NCBI GenBank assembly: GCA_024235595.1
Contig: JACKMC010000003.1
Span: 283,648-347,647, forward strand
Direction: 5' to 3'
Origin: Zoogloeaceae bacterium
GTDB lineage: Bacteria > Pseudomonadota > Gammaproteobacteria > Burkholderiales > Rhodocyclaceae
DNA: 64,000 nt
Shown piece after piece: positions 25,810 through 34,401 of this stretch (the stretch's first letter is position 1; each line of letters opens with the position of its first letter). The notes under the pieces are model-generated. The model searched no databases. It was given only the letters and a program-made list of their open reading frames with translations, and was not told the DNA's origin. The position numbers and the translations under genes were made by a program.

Positions 25810-26725
25810 CCACCCGCCCGAGCAGCAGGAACTCCAGCAAGGCCTTTTGCGCGTGAAGCCTGTTCTCGGCCTCATCCCAGACCACGCTGTTGGCGCCATC
25901 GATCACACCGGCCGAGACCTCCTCACCGCGATGCGCCGGCAGGCAATGCATGAACAGCGCGTCGGGTCGCGCAACGGCCATCATTTCCTCGTCGACCTGC
26001 CAATCGGCAAAGGCCTTCATGCGGGCCTCGTTTTCCGCCTCGAAACCCATTGAGGTCCACACATCGGTGGTAACCAGATCGGCCCCTCTGCAGGCGTCCA
26101 TCGGATCGGCGAACTGCTCGAAATTGTCGGTACCGTAAAGGCCCGCCCGCTCCGGCTCCACTTCGTAGCCCGGCGGCGTCGACACATGGACATTGAACCC
26201 GAGCACTTCGGCCGCCTGCAGCCAGGTGTTGCACATGTTGTTCGAATCGCCGATCCAGGCGATGGTCTTGCCCTTGATCGAACCACGGTGTTCGATGAAG
26301 GTGACGATGTCCGCCAGGATCTGACAGGGGTGGTACTCGTTGGTCAGACCATTGATCACCGGCACCCGCGAATTCGCTGCGAAGCGCTCGATGATCTCCT
26401 GTTCGAAGGTGCGGATCATGACGATGTCGGTCATGCGCGAAATCACTTGCGCAGCGTCTTCGACAGGCTCACCGCGCCCCAGCTGCGAGTCGCGGGTATT
26501 CAGGTAGATCGCGGCGCCGCCGAGTTGCTGCATGCCGGCTTCGAAAGACAGGCGAGTACGGGTACTGGCCTTTTCGAAGATCATCACCAGCGAACGATCG
26601 AACAAGGGGTGGTAAGGCTCGTAGCGCTTGAATTTCTCCTTGATGCGGCGGACGCGCTCGAACAGGTAGGCGTACTCCGGCGCGGAAAAGTCCTTGAACT
26701 GGAGATAGTGGCGTGGTGGGTTCAT
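25802..26725 (-). CDS. argF: Ornithine carbamoyltransferase
   Basis: 307 residues, full length. Carbamoyl phosphate site FEKASTRTRLSFEAGM, IAWIGDSNNMCNTWLQAAEV, VTTDVWTSMGFEAE and the ornithine-binding HCLPAHRGEEV are present. Follows argD by 18 bases on the minus strand. Works between argD and argG in arginine biosynthesis. Confidence 0.97.
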   Translation of the reverse strand: MNPPRHYLQFKDFSAPEYAYLFERVRRIKEKFKRYEPYHPLFDRSLVMIFEKASTRTRLSFEAGMQQLGGAAIYLNTRDSQLGRGEPVEDAAQVISRMTDIVMIRTFEQEIIERFAANSRVPVINGLTNEYHPCQILADIVTFIEHRGSIKGKTIAWIGDSNNMCNTWLQAAEVLGFNVHVSTPPGYEVEPERAGLYGTDNFEQFADPMDACRGADLVTTDVWTSMGFEAENEARMKAFADWQVDEEMMAVARPDALFMHCLPAHRGEEVSAGVIDGANSVVWDEAENRLHAQKALLEFLLLGRVDD

Positions 26726-26743
26726 TCCGACCTTCTAAGTTCT

Positions 26744-27916
26744 TCAGGCGCCCAGGTGGGCACGAATCAGCGGCACGAGCCGCTCGATCAGCACATCCGA
26801 ATCAGCCTCTGTGAATACGAGCGGCGGCAGCAGTCGCACGACGCGTTCCGCCGTCACGTTGATCAGCAGGCCCGCGGAAAGCGCCTGGCCGACCAGTTCG
26901 CCGCACGGCCGATCGAGTTCGATGCCTATCATCAGCCCCTGGCCACGGATATCACGGACACCGCTCAGCCCTTCGAATGCGGCGGCGAATCCCCGGCGGA
27001 TGTATTCGCCGACTTTCGCGGCGCGCTCGAGCAGGCCCTCACTCTCCAGCACTTCCAGGGTTGCGAGGCCCGCTGCACAGGCAAGCGGATTACCGCCGAA
27101 CGTCGACCCATGATTGCCGGGCTTGAAGACGTCGACCGCCGGACCCGCCGCAAGACACGCGCCGATCGGCACGCCGGAACCAAGACCCTTGGCCAGCGAC
27201 ATCACGTCGGGGCGAATGCCGACCTGCTGATGGGCGAACCAGGCACCCGTTCTACCGATCCCGCATTGCACCTCGTCCAGCATCATCAGCCAGCCGTGGC
27301 GGGTGCACAGTTCGCGAACCGCACGCAGATAGTCAGCATGCGCGACGTGAACGCCACCTTCACCCTGAATGGGCTCGAGCAGCACGGCGACGACATTCGG
27401 GTTGCTTTCGGCGACCTTGTTGATCGCTTCGAGATCGTCGAAGGGGACGCGGACGAAACCGGTCACCAGCGGCTCGAAGCCGACCTGGACCTTGCGGTTT
27501 CCGGTTGCGGACAGGGTCGCCAGGGTTCGACCGTGGAACGACTGATCCATGACGATGATCGCAGGCTGGTCGATGCCCTTGTGATGACCATATAGACGGG
27601 CGAGCTTGATCGATGCCTCGTTCGCCTCGCAGCCCGAGTTGCAGAAGAACACCTGGTCCATCTGCGCCAGTGCAGCAAGCCGATCGCCCAGTGCTTCCTG
27701 CAGCGGGATGCGATAGATGTTCGAGGTATGAATGACGTTCGCGGCCTGCTTGGCAATCGCCTCCACCAGACGCGGATGATTGTGCCCCAGGGTCGACACG
27801 GCAATGCCGGCGAGTGCATCGAGGTAGGCCTTGCCGCCTTCGTCGAAAAGCCAAACCCCCTCGCCTCGCTCGAAGGCGACTGGCAAACGCCCATACGTAT
27901 TCATCAGGTGCGGCAT
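26744..27916 (-). CDS. argD: Acetylornithine aminotransferase
   Basis: 390 residues from the ATG at 27916, which has AGGAG five bases upstream. PLP-dependent class III transaminase: CNSGCEANEASIKLAR, ARNGIG-type Lys region seen as SLAKGLGSGVPIGACLA, DEVQCGIGRTGAWFA, and GNHGSTFGGNPLACAAGLAT. Converts N-acetylglutamate semialdehyde to N-acetylornithine. First gene of the arg run; its leader carries two stem-loops (see 27974-27995). Confidence 0.94.
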   Translation of the reverse strand: MPHLMNTYGRLPVAFERGEGVWLFDEGGKAYLDALAGIAVSTLGHNHPRLVEAIAKQAANVIHTSNIYRIPLQEALGDRLAALAQMDQVFFCNSGCEANEASIKLARLYGHHKGIDQPAIIVMDQSFHGRTLATLSATGNRKVQVGFEPLVTGFVRVPFDDLEAINKVAESNPNVVAVLLEPIQGEGGVHVAHADYLRAVRELCTRHGWLMMLDEVQCGIGRTGAWFAHQQVGIRPDVMSLAKGLGSGVPIGACLAAGPAVDVFKPGNHGSTFGGNPLACAAGLATLEVLESEGLLERAAKVGEYIRRGFAAAFEGLSGVRDIRGQGLMIGIELDRPCGELVGQALSAGLLINVTAERVVRLLPPLVFTEADSDVLIERLVPLIRAHLGA

Positions 27917-28260
27917 CACTTCTCCTGGAGGCAGCCAGCGAGCCCGTAGAACGGGACTCATCCATGAAAAGCAGACGGCGGCACAAGCCGCCGTCGGCGT
28001 TAAATTGACCCGTAATGGTAAGCGAAAGCGGCCCCGCATGTATAGTTTGAGCCCCTCTGCAAAACCAGGGAGCAGCTCACCGCACGGCGTCCGAATTCAT
28101 CCTGTGGTGTAGCTCAGCGTAATGCGAAACGCCCTTTTTCTGATACCATTCGGCAGCGCGGCCGCCTGGGCAAGGTCACCGACAAGCTGACCACCTTCGA
28201 ACCGGCGACGACACGCACGCAAGCATCCAATTTCCCGCATACAGCCTCGTGGCTCGGAAA
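27917..28260. other. 344-base divergent intergenic region (argD / DUF3579)
   Basis: Divergent region that must carry the promoters of argD (minus) and the DUF3579 gene (plus). A -10-like TATACAT lies on the minus strand near 28040. The argD side holds two stem-loops (27974-27995 and about 27941-27960). Nothing coding was recognised. Confidence 0.55.
27974..27995 (-). promoter_or_regulatory. Attenuator-like hairpin in the argD leader
   Basis: Perfect 9-bp stem GACGGCGGC/GCCGCCGTC with a 4-base loop, 58 bases before the argD ATG. On the minus strand it is followed by TGCTTTTC, so it looks like an intrinsic terminator placed in the leader. A second, smaller stem-loop (CCCGT/ACGGG) lies between it and the ribosome-binding site. 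It may be a leader attenuator or merely the terminator of an unseen upstream transcript. Confidence 0.5.
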
Positions 28261-28557
28261 ATGAAACCTAGAATCCAGAGCTTTGTCATCGTCGGTGTCA
28301 CCAATGAAGGCAAGAAATTCAGGCCTAGCGACTGGGCGGACCGGCTCTGCGGAGTCATGTCGGCTTTCGGCTCGGACAACCGCATGATGTATTCACCCTA
28401 TGTTCGCCCCGGCTGCTCGCTCAAGGGCGACAAGACCGTGGTGGTAGACGCCCGCCTCCACGACGTTGAAGCGCTGGCCTACAACTTTCTGGTCAATTTC
28501 GCGAAAGACAACAATCTTCAGGTCGATTACCTCGACCCCGCTTCGACTGCGGTTTAG
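28261..28557 (+). CDS. DUF3579 protein
   Basis: 98 residues from the ATG at 28261 (GTG 28249 would add four). IQSFVIVGVTNEGKKFRPSDWADRLCGVMSAFG is the DUF3579 signature (here shown in part: KKFRPSDWADRLCGVMSAF), with a second block CSLKGDKTVVVDARLHDVEA. Family is restricted mainly to beta/gammaproteobacteria, function unknown. It is convergent with rpsT and divergent from argD. Confidence 0.8.
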   Translation: MKPRIQSFVIVGVTNEGKKFRPSDWADRLCGVMSAFGSDNRMMYSPYVRPGCSLKGDKTVVVDARLHDVEALAYNFLVNFAKDNNLQVDYLDPASTAV

Positions 28558-28606
28558 ATGTGCCAAGCACAGCCTCCCTGGCCCACGGCAAGCGGGACCG
28601 GCAATG

Positions 28607-28633
28607 AAAAACGGCGACCGGAAGGTCGCCGTT
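28607..28633 (-). terminator. Intrinsic terminator of rpsT
   Basis: Perfect 10-bp stem AACGGCGACC/GGTCGCCGTT, loop GGAA, followed on the minus strand by TTT(T)C, 25 bases after the rpsT stop. It also faces the DUF3579 gene and could act in both directions. Confidence 0.82.
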
Positions 28634-28658
28634 GCGTTCTATGCTGCAGGTCCTGGGA

Positions 28659-28925
28659 TCAGGCAGCCATGCCCTTGATCGCCGCAGACAGGCGGCTCTT
28701 GTGGCGAGCGGCCTTGTTCTTGTGAATGATTTTCTTGTCAGCGATGCTGTCGATCGTGCTGGTCGAGGTCTGAAAAACCTGCTGAGCGGCAGATTTGTCA
28801 CCCGCTGCGACGGCCTTGCGCACTGCCTTGATCGCGGTACGCAGGCGCGAACGCAAGCTGGCATTGTGGGCGCGCGCCATGAAGGCTTGACGCGCGCGTT
28901 TGCGTGCTTGTGCCGAATTGGCCAT
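28659..28925 (-). CDS. rpsT: 30S ribosomal protein S20
   Basis: 88 residues, complete. MANSAQARKRARQAFMARAH start, SLRSRLRTAIKAVRKAV and the ending KKIIHKNKAARHKSRLSAAI are typical. Single gene with its own promoter (28963-28991) and terminator. Confidence 0.97.
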   Translation of the reverse strand: MANSAQARKRARQAFMARAHNASLRSRLRTAIKAVRKAVAAGDKSAAQQVFQTSTSTIDSIADKKIIHKNKAARHKSRLSAAIKGMAA

Positions 28926-28962
28926 GTCGAAAAATTCCGTTGTTTGGTTTACGAAACCCGCG

Positions 28963-28991
28963 ATTCTAGCCAGCCCGGGCATTGTTGGCAA
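28963..28991 (-). promoter_or_regulatory. Sigma-70-type promoter of rpsT
   Basis: On the minus strand TTGCCA (28991-28986), 17-base spacer, TAGAAT (28968-28963); the rpsT ATG is 38 bases further on. Confidence 0.68.
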
Positions 28992-29106
28992 CAAAAATCG
29001 TCGCCCCGCAGGTAGAGCCCTTACATTTTGGCGGCATTGATTCCGCTCGCTACCGCATCCGGTATCATCCGCGGCCTTCACTATCGAATATGAACGCAAC
29101 AAGTCC

Positions 29107-30645
29107 ATGAATCTACTGCGCGCTCTGGCAACCGTCAGCGGCATGACGCTGCTCTCCAGGATCCTGGGCTTCGTGCGCGATTTCGTGATTGCACGCGCGT
29201 TCGGCGCAGGCCTCGTCACCGACGCCTTTTTCGTTGCCTTCCGCCTTCCCAACCTGTTGCGCAGGCTGTTTGCCGAAGGCGCCTTCTCGCAGGCATTCGT
29301 GCCCATCCTCGCCGAGTACAAGAATCGTCGCGGCGAGGTCGAAGCCCACACCCTGGTGAACCGGGTTGCGACCATCCTCGGCCTTGTGGTGCTGCTCGTG
29401 TCGCTGCTCGGCATCTTCGCCTCGCCACTGATCATCTATGTCTCGGCCCCCGGCTTCTCCCAAGACGCGGACAAGTTTGCGCTGACTGTCGAACTGACGC
29501 GCATCACCTTTCCCTACATCCTCTTCATGTCGCTGGTCGCGCTCTCGGGTGGGATATTGAACACCTGGAGCCGGTTCGCCATTCCCGCCTTCACGCCGGT
29601 ACTGCTCAATCTCTCCTTTATCGCGATGGCGCTCTTCGCTGCACCGTACTTCGACCCGCCGATAGCCGCGCTGGCGTGGGCGGTATTCATCGGCGGCGTG
29701 CTACAACTGTCTCTTCAGATCGTTCCGCTGCGACGCATCGGAATGTTGCCGAAGTTCGACTTCACCTTGCGCGACCCCGGCGTCAATCGCATTCTCAAGC
29801 TCATGGCGCCGGCCACGCTGGGCGTCTCGGTGAGCCAGATCTCGCTGCTCATCAATACCGTGTTCGCATCCTTCCTGCCGAGTGGAAGCGTGTCGTGGCT
29901 TTATTACGCAGACCGCCTGATGGAGTTTCCAGCCGGAATGCTCGGCGTCGCGCTGGGCACGATCCTGCTGCCCAGCCTGTCCAAACTGCATGCGGACGAC
30001 CGCGGCGAAGAATTTTCATCGCTGCTCGACTGGGGCCTGCGGCTCACCCTCATGCTGACCCTTCCCGCCGCCCTGGCGCTGGCAATACTTGCGATTCCAC
30101 TCGTTTCGACGCTGTTTCACTATGGCGCGTTCGAAGCCGCGGACGTGATGCACACCCGTGATGCATTGATCGCATACAGCATCGGCCTGACCGGCCTTAT
30201 CCTCGTCAAGGTGCTCGCCCCGGGCTTCTACGCGCGGCAGGACATCCGCACCCCGGTAAAGATCGCCATCATCACGCTGATCGCGACGCAGCTCATGAAC
30301 CTCGCCTTCGTGCTGCCCTTGCAGCATGCCGGACTTGCGCTGTCGATCGGCCTGGCATCCTGCCTGAATGCGCTCATGCTCTACCGCGGACTGCGCGCCA
30401 AAGGGATCTATTCGCCGCAACCCGGCTGGGGCACCTTCCTTGCCAAGCTGGCAGCTGCGCTGGTGGTCCTCGGCGCAAGTCTGTGGTTCGCTGCCGGCAG
30501 CGCCGAGAGCTGGACCGCCGGTGCCGGCATGGCACGTGTGCTGCGCCTGTCGGGCGTCGTCGGGATGGGCATCGTGGCGTATTTTGCGGCGCTGTTCGCG
30601 CTCGGCTTCAGGCCTGCCGATTTCCGCCGAAGAGCCGTGAGCTAG
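29107..30645 (+). CDS. murJ: Lipid II flippase MurJ
   Basis: 512 residues, about fourteen membrane helices. Moves lipid II across the inner membrane for peptidoglycan synthesis. Opening LLSRILGFVRDFVIARAFG, then DAFFVAFRLPNLLRRLFAEG and AFSQAFVPILAEYK; conserved central Arg/Asp residues and QMNLAFVLPLQHAGLALS-like later helix (TQLMNLAFVLPLQHAGLAL). Upstream neighbour rpsT is transcribed away, the standard arrangement. Confidence 0.95.
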   Translation: MNLLRALATVSGMTLLSRILGFVRDFVIARAFGAGLVTDAFFVAFRLPNLLRRLFAEGAFSQAFVPILAEYKNRRGEVEAHTLVNRVATILGLVVLLVSLLGIFASPLIIYVSAPGFSQDADKFALTVELTRITFPYILFMSLVALSGGILNTWSRFAIPAFTPVLLNLSFIAMALFAAPYFDPPIAALAWAVFIGGVLQLSLQIVPLRRIGMLPKFDFTLRDPGVNRILKLMAPATLGVSVSQISLLINTVFASFLPSGSVSWLYYADRLMEFPAGMLGVALGTILLPSLSKLHADDRGEEFSSLLDWGLRLTLMLTLPAALALAILAIPLVSTLFHYGAFEAADVMHTRDALIAYSIGLTGLILVKVLAPGFYARQDIRTPVKIAIITLIATQLMNLAFVLPLQHAGLALSIGLASCLNALMLYRGLRAKGIYSPQPGWGTFLAKLAAALVVLGASLWFAAGSAESWTAGAGMARVLRLSGVVGMGIVAYFAALFALGFRPADFRRRAVS

Positions 30646-30708
30646 CCCGCGCTACAATCCTCGCTGACGGCAACCCGATTCCGGGTTGCGAGCCAAGTGG
30701 AGGCAGGC

Positions 30709-31338
30709 ATGAAATTGAGCAGCGAGAGCTTCAAGGATGGCGACCGAATTCCCGACCGCTTTGCGTTCTGCAATCCCGCGACCGAAGGACACGTCAGCCT
30801 TGCTCCAAACCGCAATCCGCATTTCGCGTGGTCGGACCTGCCGAGCGGTACCAGATCGCTCGCGCTCATCTGCCATGATCCCGACGTTCCCAGTCGCGGC
30901 GACGACGTAAACCAGGAAGGACGAAGTGTTCCGGCGAGCTTGCCGAGAGTCGACTTCTTCCACTGGGCCCTCTTCAACCTGCCCCACGACACGGCACCGA
31001 TCGGCGAAGGAGAGTTCAGCGACGGCGTCACCCCGCGGGGCAAACCGGGTCCGGCCGCACCGCGAGGCGCGCTGCAGGGCATCAACGATTTCACCGGCTG
31101 GTTCGCGGCAGACGAGCAAATGAGCGGCGACTACTACGGCTATGACGGTCCCTGCCCCCCATGGAACGACGAGGTCGTCCATCGTTACGTGTTCACGCTC
31201 TACGCACTCGACGTCGCCCAGGTCGATGTCGCGGGGACGCCCAGCGGCCAATCGCTGCGCGAGGCGATTGCCGGACACATCCTCGACCAGGCCTCGATCA
31301 CCGCGACCTATTCGCTGAACCCGGCGGTAAGGGCTTAG
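30709..31338 (+). CDS. YbhB/YbcL (PEBP, Raf kinase inhibitor-like) protein
   Basis: 209 residues from the ATG at 30709, which has GGAGG five bases before it. Phosphatidylethanolamine-binding fold: SFKDGDRIPDRFAFC, PHFAWSDLPSGTRSLALICH (ligand loop), DFFHWALFNLPHDT, and GYDGPCPPWND..HRYVFTLYAL. Ligand and role in bacteria are not settled. An 8-bp stem-loop (30670-30689) lies in its leader, behind a TACAAT -10-like box (30653-30658). Confidence 0.88.
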   Translation: MKLSSESFKDGDRIPDRFAFCNPATEGHVSLAPNRNPHFAWSDLPSGTRSLALICHDPDVPSRGDDVNQEGRSVPASLPRVDFFHWALFNLPHDTAPIGEGEFSDGVTPRGKPGPAAPRGALQGINDFTGWFAADEQMSGDYYGYDGPCPPWNDEVVHRYVFTLYALDVAQVDVAGTPSGQSLREAIAGHILDQASITATYSLNPAVRA

Positions 31339-31378
31339 CTGCTTGCAGGGCTCGAGCGACCACCGCGAGCCGAACGGA

Positions 31379-32635
31379 TCAGCACGAGTATGCGGGCAGC
31401 CGCCGCGGCATTTCGCTCAATCGCGGCTGCCAGTACCGCGGCAATCCATCGCGAAAACCCGGTAGGCACTCGCCGCTGATGAGCGGCAGCGCCCAGGTTC
31501 GGAAGGCTTCACTCACATGCAGCCCGTCCTCGCGCACGAACTCCCGCGGCAGCGTTCTCTCGAGATTCGCAACGCGCTCCAGCGGCACGGTATCGACATG
31601 CCAGCAATAGGGACGTGAGGACGTCCGGCGGATAGCGGTGCAAACCCCGCTCTCGCCGCTCAGCGCCGCCTCGACTGCAAATACCCCGACCGCATGCGCC
31701 TGGGCATCATCTGTTGCCGATGCCAGATGACGCGCAGCGCGTTGCAGGTAATCGCCGATCGCATGATGGACCTTGTAGCCCAGGCTGGCAGAGATTCTCG
31801 CCGCCACCACCGCGCCGGCGCCGCCAAGTTGCACGTAACCTGCCGAATCGGTTGCCACCTGCGCCAGCGGCCTTCCATCGGGGCCGCGAATGCCCTCGGC
31901 CACGGCGATCGCGCAGAAACCCAGACGCTCCACGCAGCCCTTCACGGCCGCAAGCACCTTCGCCTCGTCGAACGCCACCTCGGGGAGCAGCACCACATGC
32001 GGCGCCGCATCGTGCCGATCTGCCGCCAGGCCGCAGCCGGCTGCCAGCCAGCCGGCATTGCGACCCATCACCTCGAGCACGAACACCCGCCCCCTGCGGC
32101 TTCTCATCGACGCAAGATCGATCGCCGCTTCCCGCATCGAGGTCGCGAGGTATTTGATCGCCGAGCCGTAGCCCGGGCAGCAATCGGTTTCCAGAATATC
32201 GTTGTCCACGGTCTTCGGCACCCCGACCACCGTCAGGGGATAGGCACGTCGCTGCGCCGACTCGGCCAGTTGCCGGGCCGTGTGCATCGATCCGTTGCCA
32301 CCGTTGTAGAACAGGAAACCGATCCGGTGCGCGGCCAGCACGTCGAATATCCGCTGATACTGTGCCGGGTTGTCGTGTTCGTCATCGAGGTCGAAGCGGC
32401 ACGAACCGAAGATGCCGCCCGGTGTGTTGCGCATCCCGATGAGTTGATCGGTACGATAGTCGCTGGTATCGACCAGGGTCTCGGAGAGCACGCCAAGGAT
32501 GCCGTTGCGCGCAGCGATGACCGTGGCGATCCGATCCGGATGGCGCCGGGCGGCCTCGATCACGCCACATGCAGATGCATTGATGACGGCCGTGACTCCA
32601 CCGGACTGGGCATACAGGGCGTTTGGGGGTCGCAT
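31379..32635 (-). CDS. 6-phosphofructokinase family protein (ATP or PPi donor uncertain)
   Basis: 418 residues from the ATG at 32635. PfkA fold: YAQSGGVTAVINASACGVI, the phosphoryl-donor loop YNGGNGSMHTA (residues 110-120), PKTVDNDILETDCCPGYGS (140-158), VFVLEVMGRNAGWLA and IAVAEGIRGPDGRPLAQVA. The loop has Gly at the position equal to E. coli Gly104 (ATP type) but Lys at that equal to Gly124 (PPi type), and His where PPi enzymes usually have Asp. Donor is thus undecided. Last gene of the exbB-to-adk minus-strand run. Confidence 0.86.
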   Translation of the reverse strand: MRPPNALYAQSGGVTAVINASACGVIEAARRHPDRIATVIAARNGILGVLSETLVDTSDYRTDQLIGMRNTPGGIFGSCRFDLDDEHDNPAQYQRIFDVLAAHRIGFLFYNGGNGSMHTARQLAESAQRRAYPLTVVGVPKTVDNDILETDCCPGYGSAIKYLATSMREAAIDLASMRSRRGRVFVLEVMGRNAGWLAAGCGLAADRHDAAPHVVLLPEVAFDEAKVLAAVKGCVERLGFCAIAVAEGIRGPDGRPLAQVATDSAGYVQLGGAGAVVAARISASLGYKVHHAIGDYLQRAARHLASATDDAQAHAVGVFAVEAALSGESGVCTAIRRTSSRPYCWHVDTVPLERVANLERTLPREFVREDGLHVSEAFRTWALPLISGECLPGFRDGLPRYWQPRLSEMPRRLPAYSC

Positions 32636-32725
32636 GGCCTTTGTCCCGCCTTGAAATGAAAAGGGTGCGCCTCGAAACGAATCGTCTCCTGGCACACCCC
32701 TGTTGCCGCGCGAGGCGGGGTCCGC

Positions 32726-33379
32726 TTACTTCAGTGCTTCGAACGCCCGTGCGGTGATTTCCTCGACCGACCCCTGGCCCGCAATGCGACGGCACTTCGG
32801 CGCCTTGGGATCGCCGGTCGCTGCCCAATCGGAGTAATAGGCAACCAGCGGCTTGGTCTGGGCATGGTAGACCTCGAGGCGCTTCTTGACCGTTTCCTCG
32901 CGATCGTCGTCGCGCTGGATCAAGTCCTCGCCGGTCACGTCGTCCTTGCCTTCCACCTTGGGCGGGTTGAACTTGACATGGTAGGTCCGACCCGAGGCAA
33001 CGTGCACACGACGACCACCCATGCGCTCGACGATGTCGCCGTCCGGTACGTCGATCTCGAGCACATAGTCGATCGGTACGCCGGCCGCCTTCATCGCTTC
33101 GGCCTGCGGGATGGTGCGCGGGAATCCGTCGAACATGTAGCCCGACTTGCAATCGTCCTGCAGCAGACGATCCTTGACCAGCCCGATGATGATGTCGTCC
33201 GACACCAGCCCGCCCGCATCCATGACCTTCTTGGCCTCGATGCCGAGCGGCGTTCCGGCCTTGACCGCGGCACGCAGCATGTCGCCGGTGGAAATCTGCG
33301 GAATGCCGAACTTCTCCTTGATGAAGTTGGCCTGGGTTCCCTTGCCGGCTCCCGGCGGTCCCAACAGAATCAGTCGCAT
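32726..33379 (-). CDS. adk: Adenylate kinase
   Basis: 217 residues from the ATG at 33379. P-loop GPPGAGKGTQANFIKEKFG, QISTGDMLRAAVKAG, DGFPRTIPQAEAM and the long LID (GGRRVHVASGRTYHVKFNPP). Converts ATP and AMP to 2 ADP. Follows kdsB by 64 bases and precedes pfk by 90. Confidence 0.97.
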   Translation of the reverse strand: MRLILLGPPGAGKGTQANFIKEKFGIPQISTGDMLRAAVKAGTPLGIEAKKVMDAGGLVSDDIIIGLVKDRLLQDDCKSGYMFDGFPRTIPQAEAMKAAGVPIDYVLEIDVPDGDIVERMGGRRVHVASGRTYHVKFNPPKVEGKDDVTGEDLIQRDDDREETVKKRLEVYHAQTKPLVAYYSDWAATGDPKAPKCRRIAGQGSVEEITARAFEALK

Positions 33380-33443
33380 ATACCCTCCCGATATTCGCGG
33401 CATCCTTGAACGGGCCGCATTTATGAAAAACTTCAGCGGCAAG

Positions 33444-34220
33444 TTAACCGCAATCAATCATACGGTCAAACACCTTGCGCACCCGCTCGAGATCCGCCTG
33501 CGTATCGACACCTGCAGGCGGAGCGCCATCGATCGTCAGCACCCGGATGCGGTAGCCATGCCACAGCGCCCGCAACTGCTCGAGCGCTTCCCAGTGCTCG
33601 ATCGGCGATGGCTCGAGATCGGCATAGCGGCGCAGGAACGCGGCGCGATAGGCATACAGGCCGACATGGCGCTGCATCGCAAACCCTGCCGGAAGACTCC
33701 TTGCGCCGTCGGCGAAGGCGTCTCGCGCCCAGGGGATGCTGGCGCGGGAAAAATAGAGCGCATGCTCCTGCCGGTCGCACACCACCTTGACGACGTTGGG
33801 ATTGAATATCTCATCCGGATCGTCGATCGGATGGCTCGCGGTGGCAATCGACGCCTCGACGTCGTCCGCCAGCACCTGGGCGACCTTGCCCACCAGCGCC
33901 GGGTCGATGAGCGGTTCGTCGCCCTGTACATTCACCACCAGGGTCTCGTCGTCCCAGCCCAGTTTGGCCACGACTTCGGCGAGACGGTCGGTGCCGCTCG
34001 GGTGATCGGCGCGCGTCAGCACCACCGACCCGCCGGCACCGCGGACCGCCTCGGCAACGCCCTCGTGGTCGGTTGCGACGCAGACTTCGTCGGCACCTGC
34101 ACCCCGCACCCGCTCGAGCACCCGCACCACCATCGGCTTGCCGCAGATGTCGGCGAGCGGCTTGCCGGGCAAGCGGCTCGAGGCATAGCGCGCGGGGATC
34201 ACGATCTTGAAGGCCGCCAA
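33444..34220 (-). CDS. kdsB: 3-deoxy-manno-octulosonate cytidylyltransferase
   Basis: 258 residues. Activates Kdo with CTP for lipid A-core assembly. FKIVIPARYASSRLPGKPLAD opens the protein, followed by VATDHEGVAEAVRG, HPSGTDRLAEVVAKLG, VVNVQGDEPLIDPALV. Start: TTG at 34220 preferred (GAGG nine bases upstream, giving MAAFKIVIPAR); ATG 34262 would overlap the Trm112 gene by 38 bases. It follows lpxK and Trm112 in an LPS operon. Confidence 0.94.
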   Translation of the reverse strand: MAAFKIVIPARYASSRLPGKPLADICGKPMVVRVLERVRGAGADEVCVATDHEGVAEAVRGAGGSVVLTRADHPSGTDRLAEVVAKLGWDDETLVVNVQGDEPLIDPALVGKVAQVLADDVEASIATASHPIDDPDEIFNPNVVKVVCDRQEHALYFSRASIPWARDAFADGARSLPAGFAMQRHVGLYAYRAAFLRRYADLEPSPIEHWEALEQLRALWHGYRIRVLTIDGAPPAGVDTQADLERVRKVFDRMIDCG

Positions 34221-34224
34221 GGCA

Positions 34225-34401
34225 TCAATCCTCGGTTGCGGGCATCTGCCGCGCCTCGTCATCGAGCATCACCGGGATGCCGTCACGCACCGGATAGGCA
34301 AGCCGGCATGGCTTGCAGACGAGCTCCTGGGCGCTCTTGCGATATTCGAGCGGGCCCTTGCACAGCGGGCAAACCAGTATTTCAAGCAGACGACTGTCCA
34401 T
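34225..34401 (-). CDS. Trm112/YcaR-family zinc-ribbon protein
   Basis: 58 residues, too short to be seen in longer-cutoff lists. Sequence opens MDSRLLEILVCPLCKGPLEY and continues through VCKPCRLAYPVRDGIPVML, the Trm112 zinc ribbon with two CxxC pairs. Between lpxK (20-base overlap with its start) and kdsB (stop just four bases before the kdsB TTG), the conserved lpxK-ycaR-kdsB arrangement. It may be an adapter for methyltransferases or LPS enzymes. Confidence 0.92.
   Translation of the reverse strand: MDSRLLEILVCPLCKGPLEYRKSAQELVCKPCRLAYPVRDGIPVMLDDEARQMPATED

Noticed and set aside
28105..28150. tRNA-like D-arm sequence GTAGCTCAG
   Set aside because: No acceptor stem, anticodon arm or T-arm could be folded around it.
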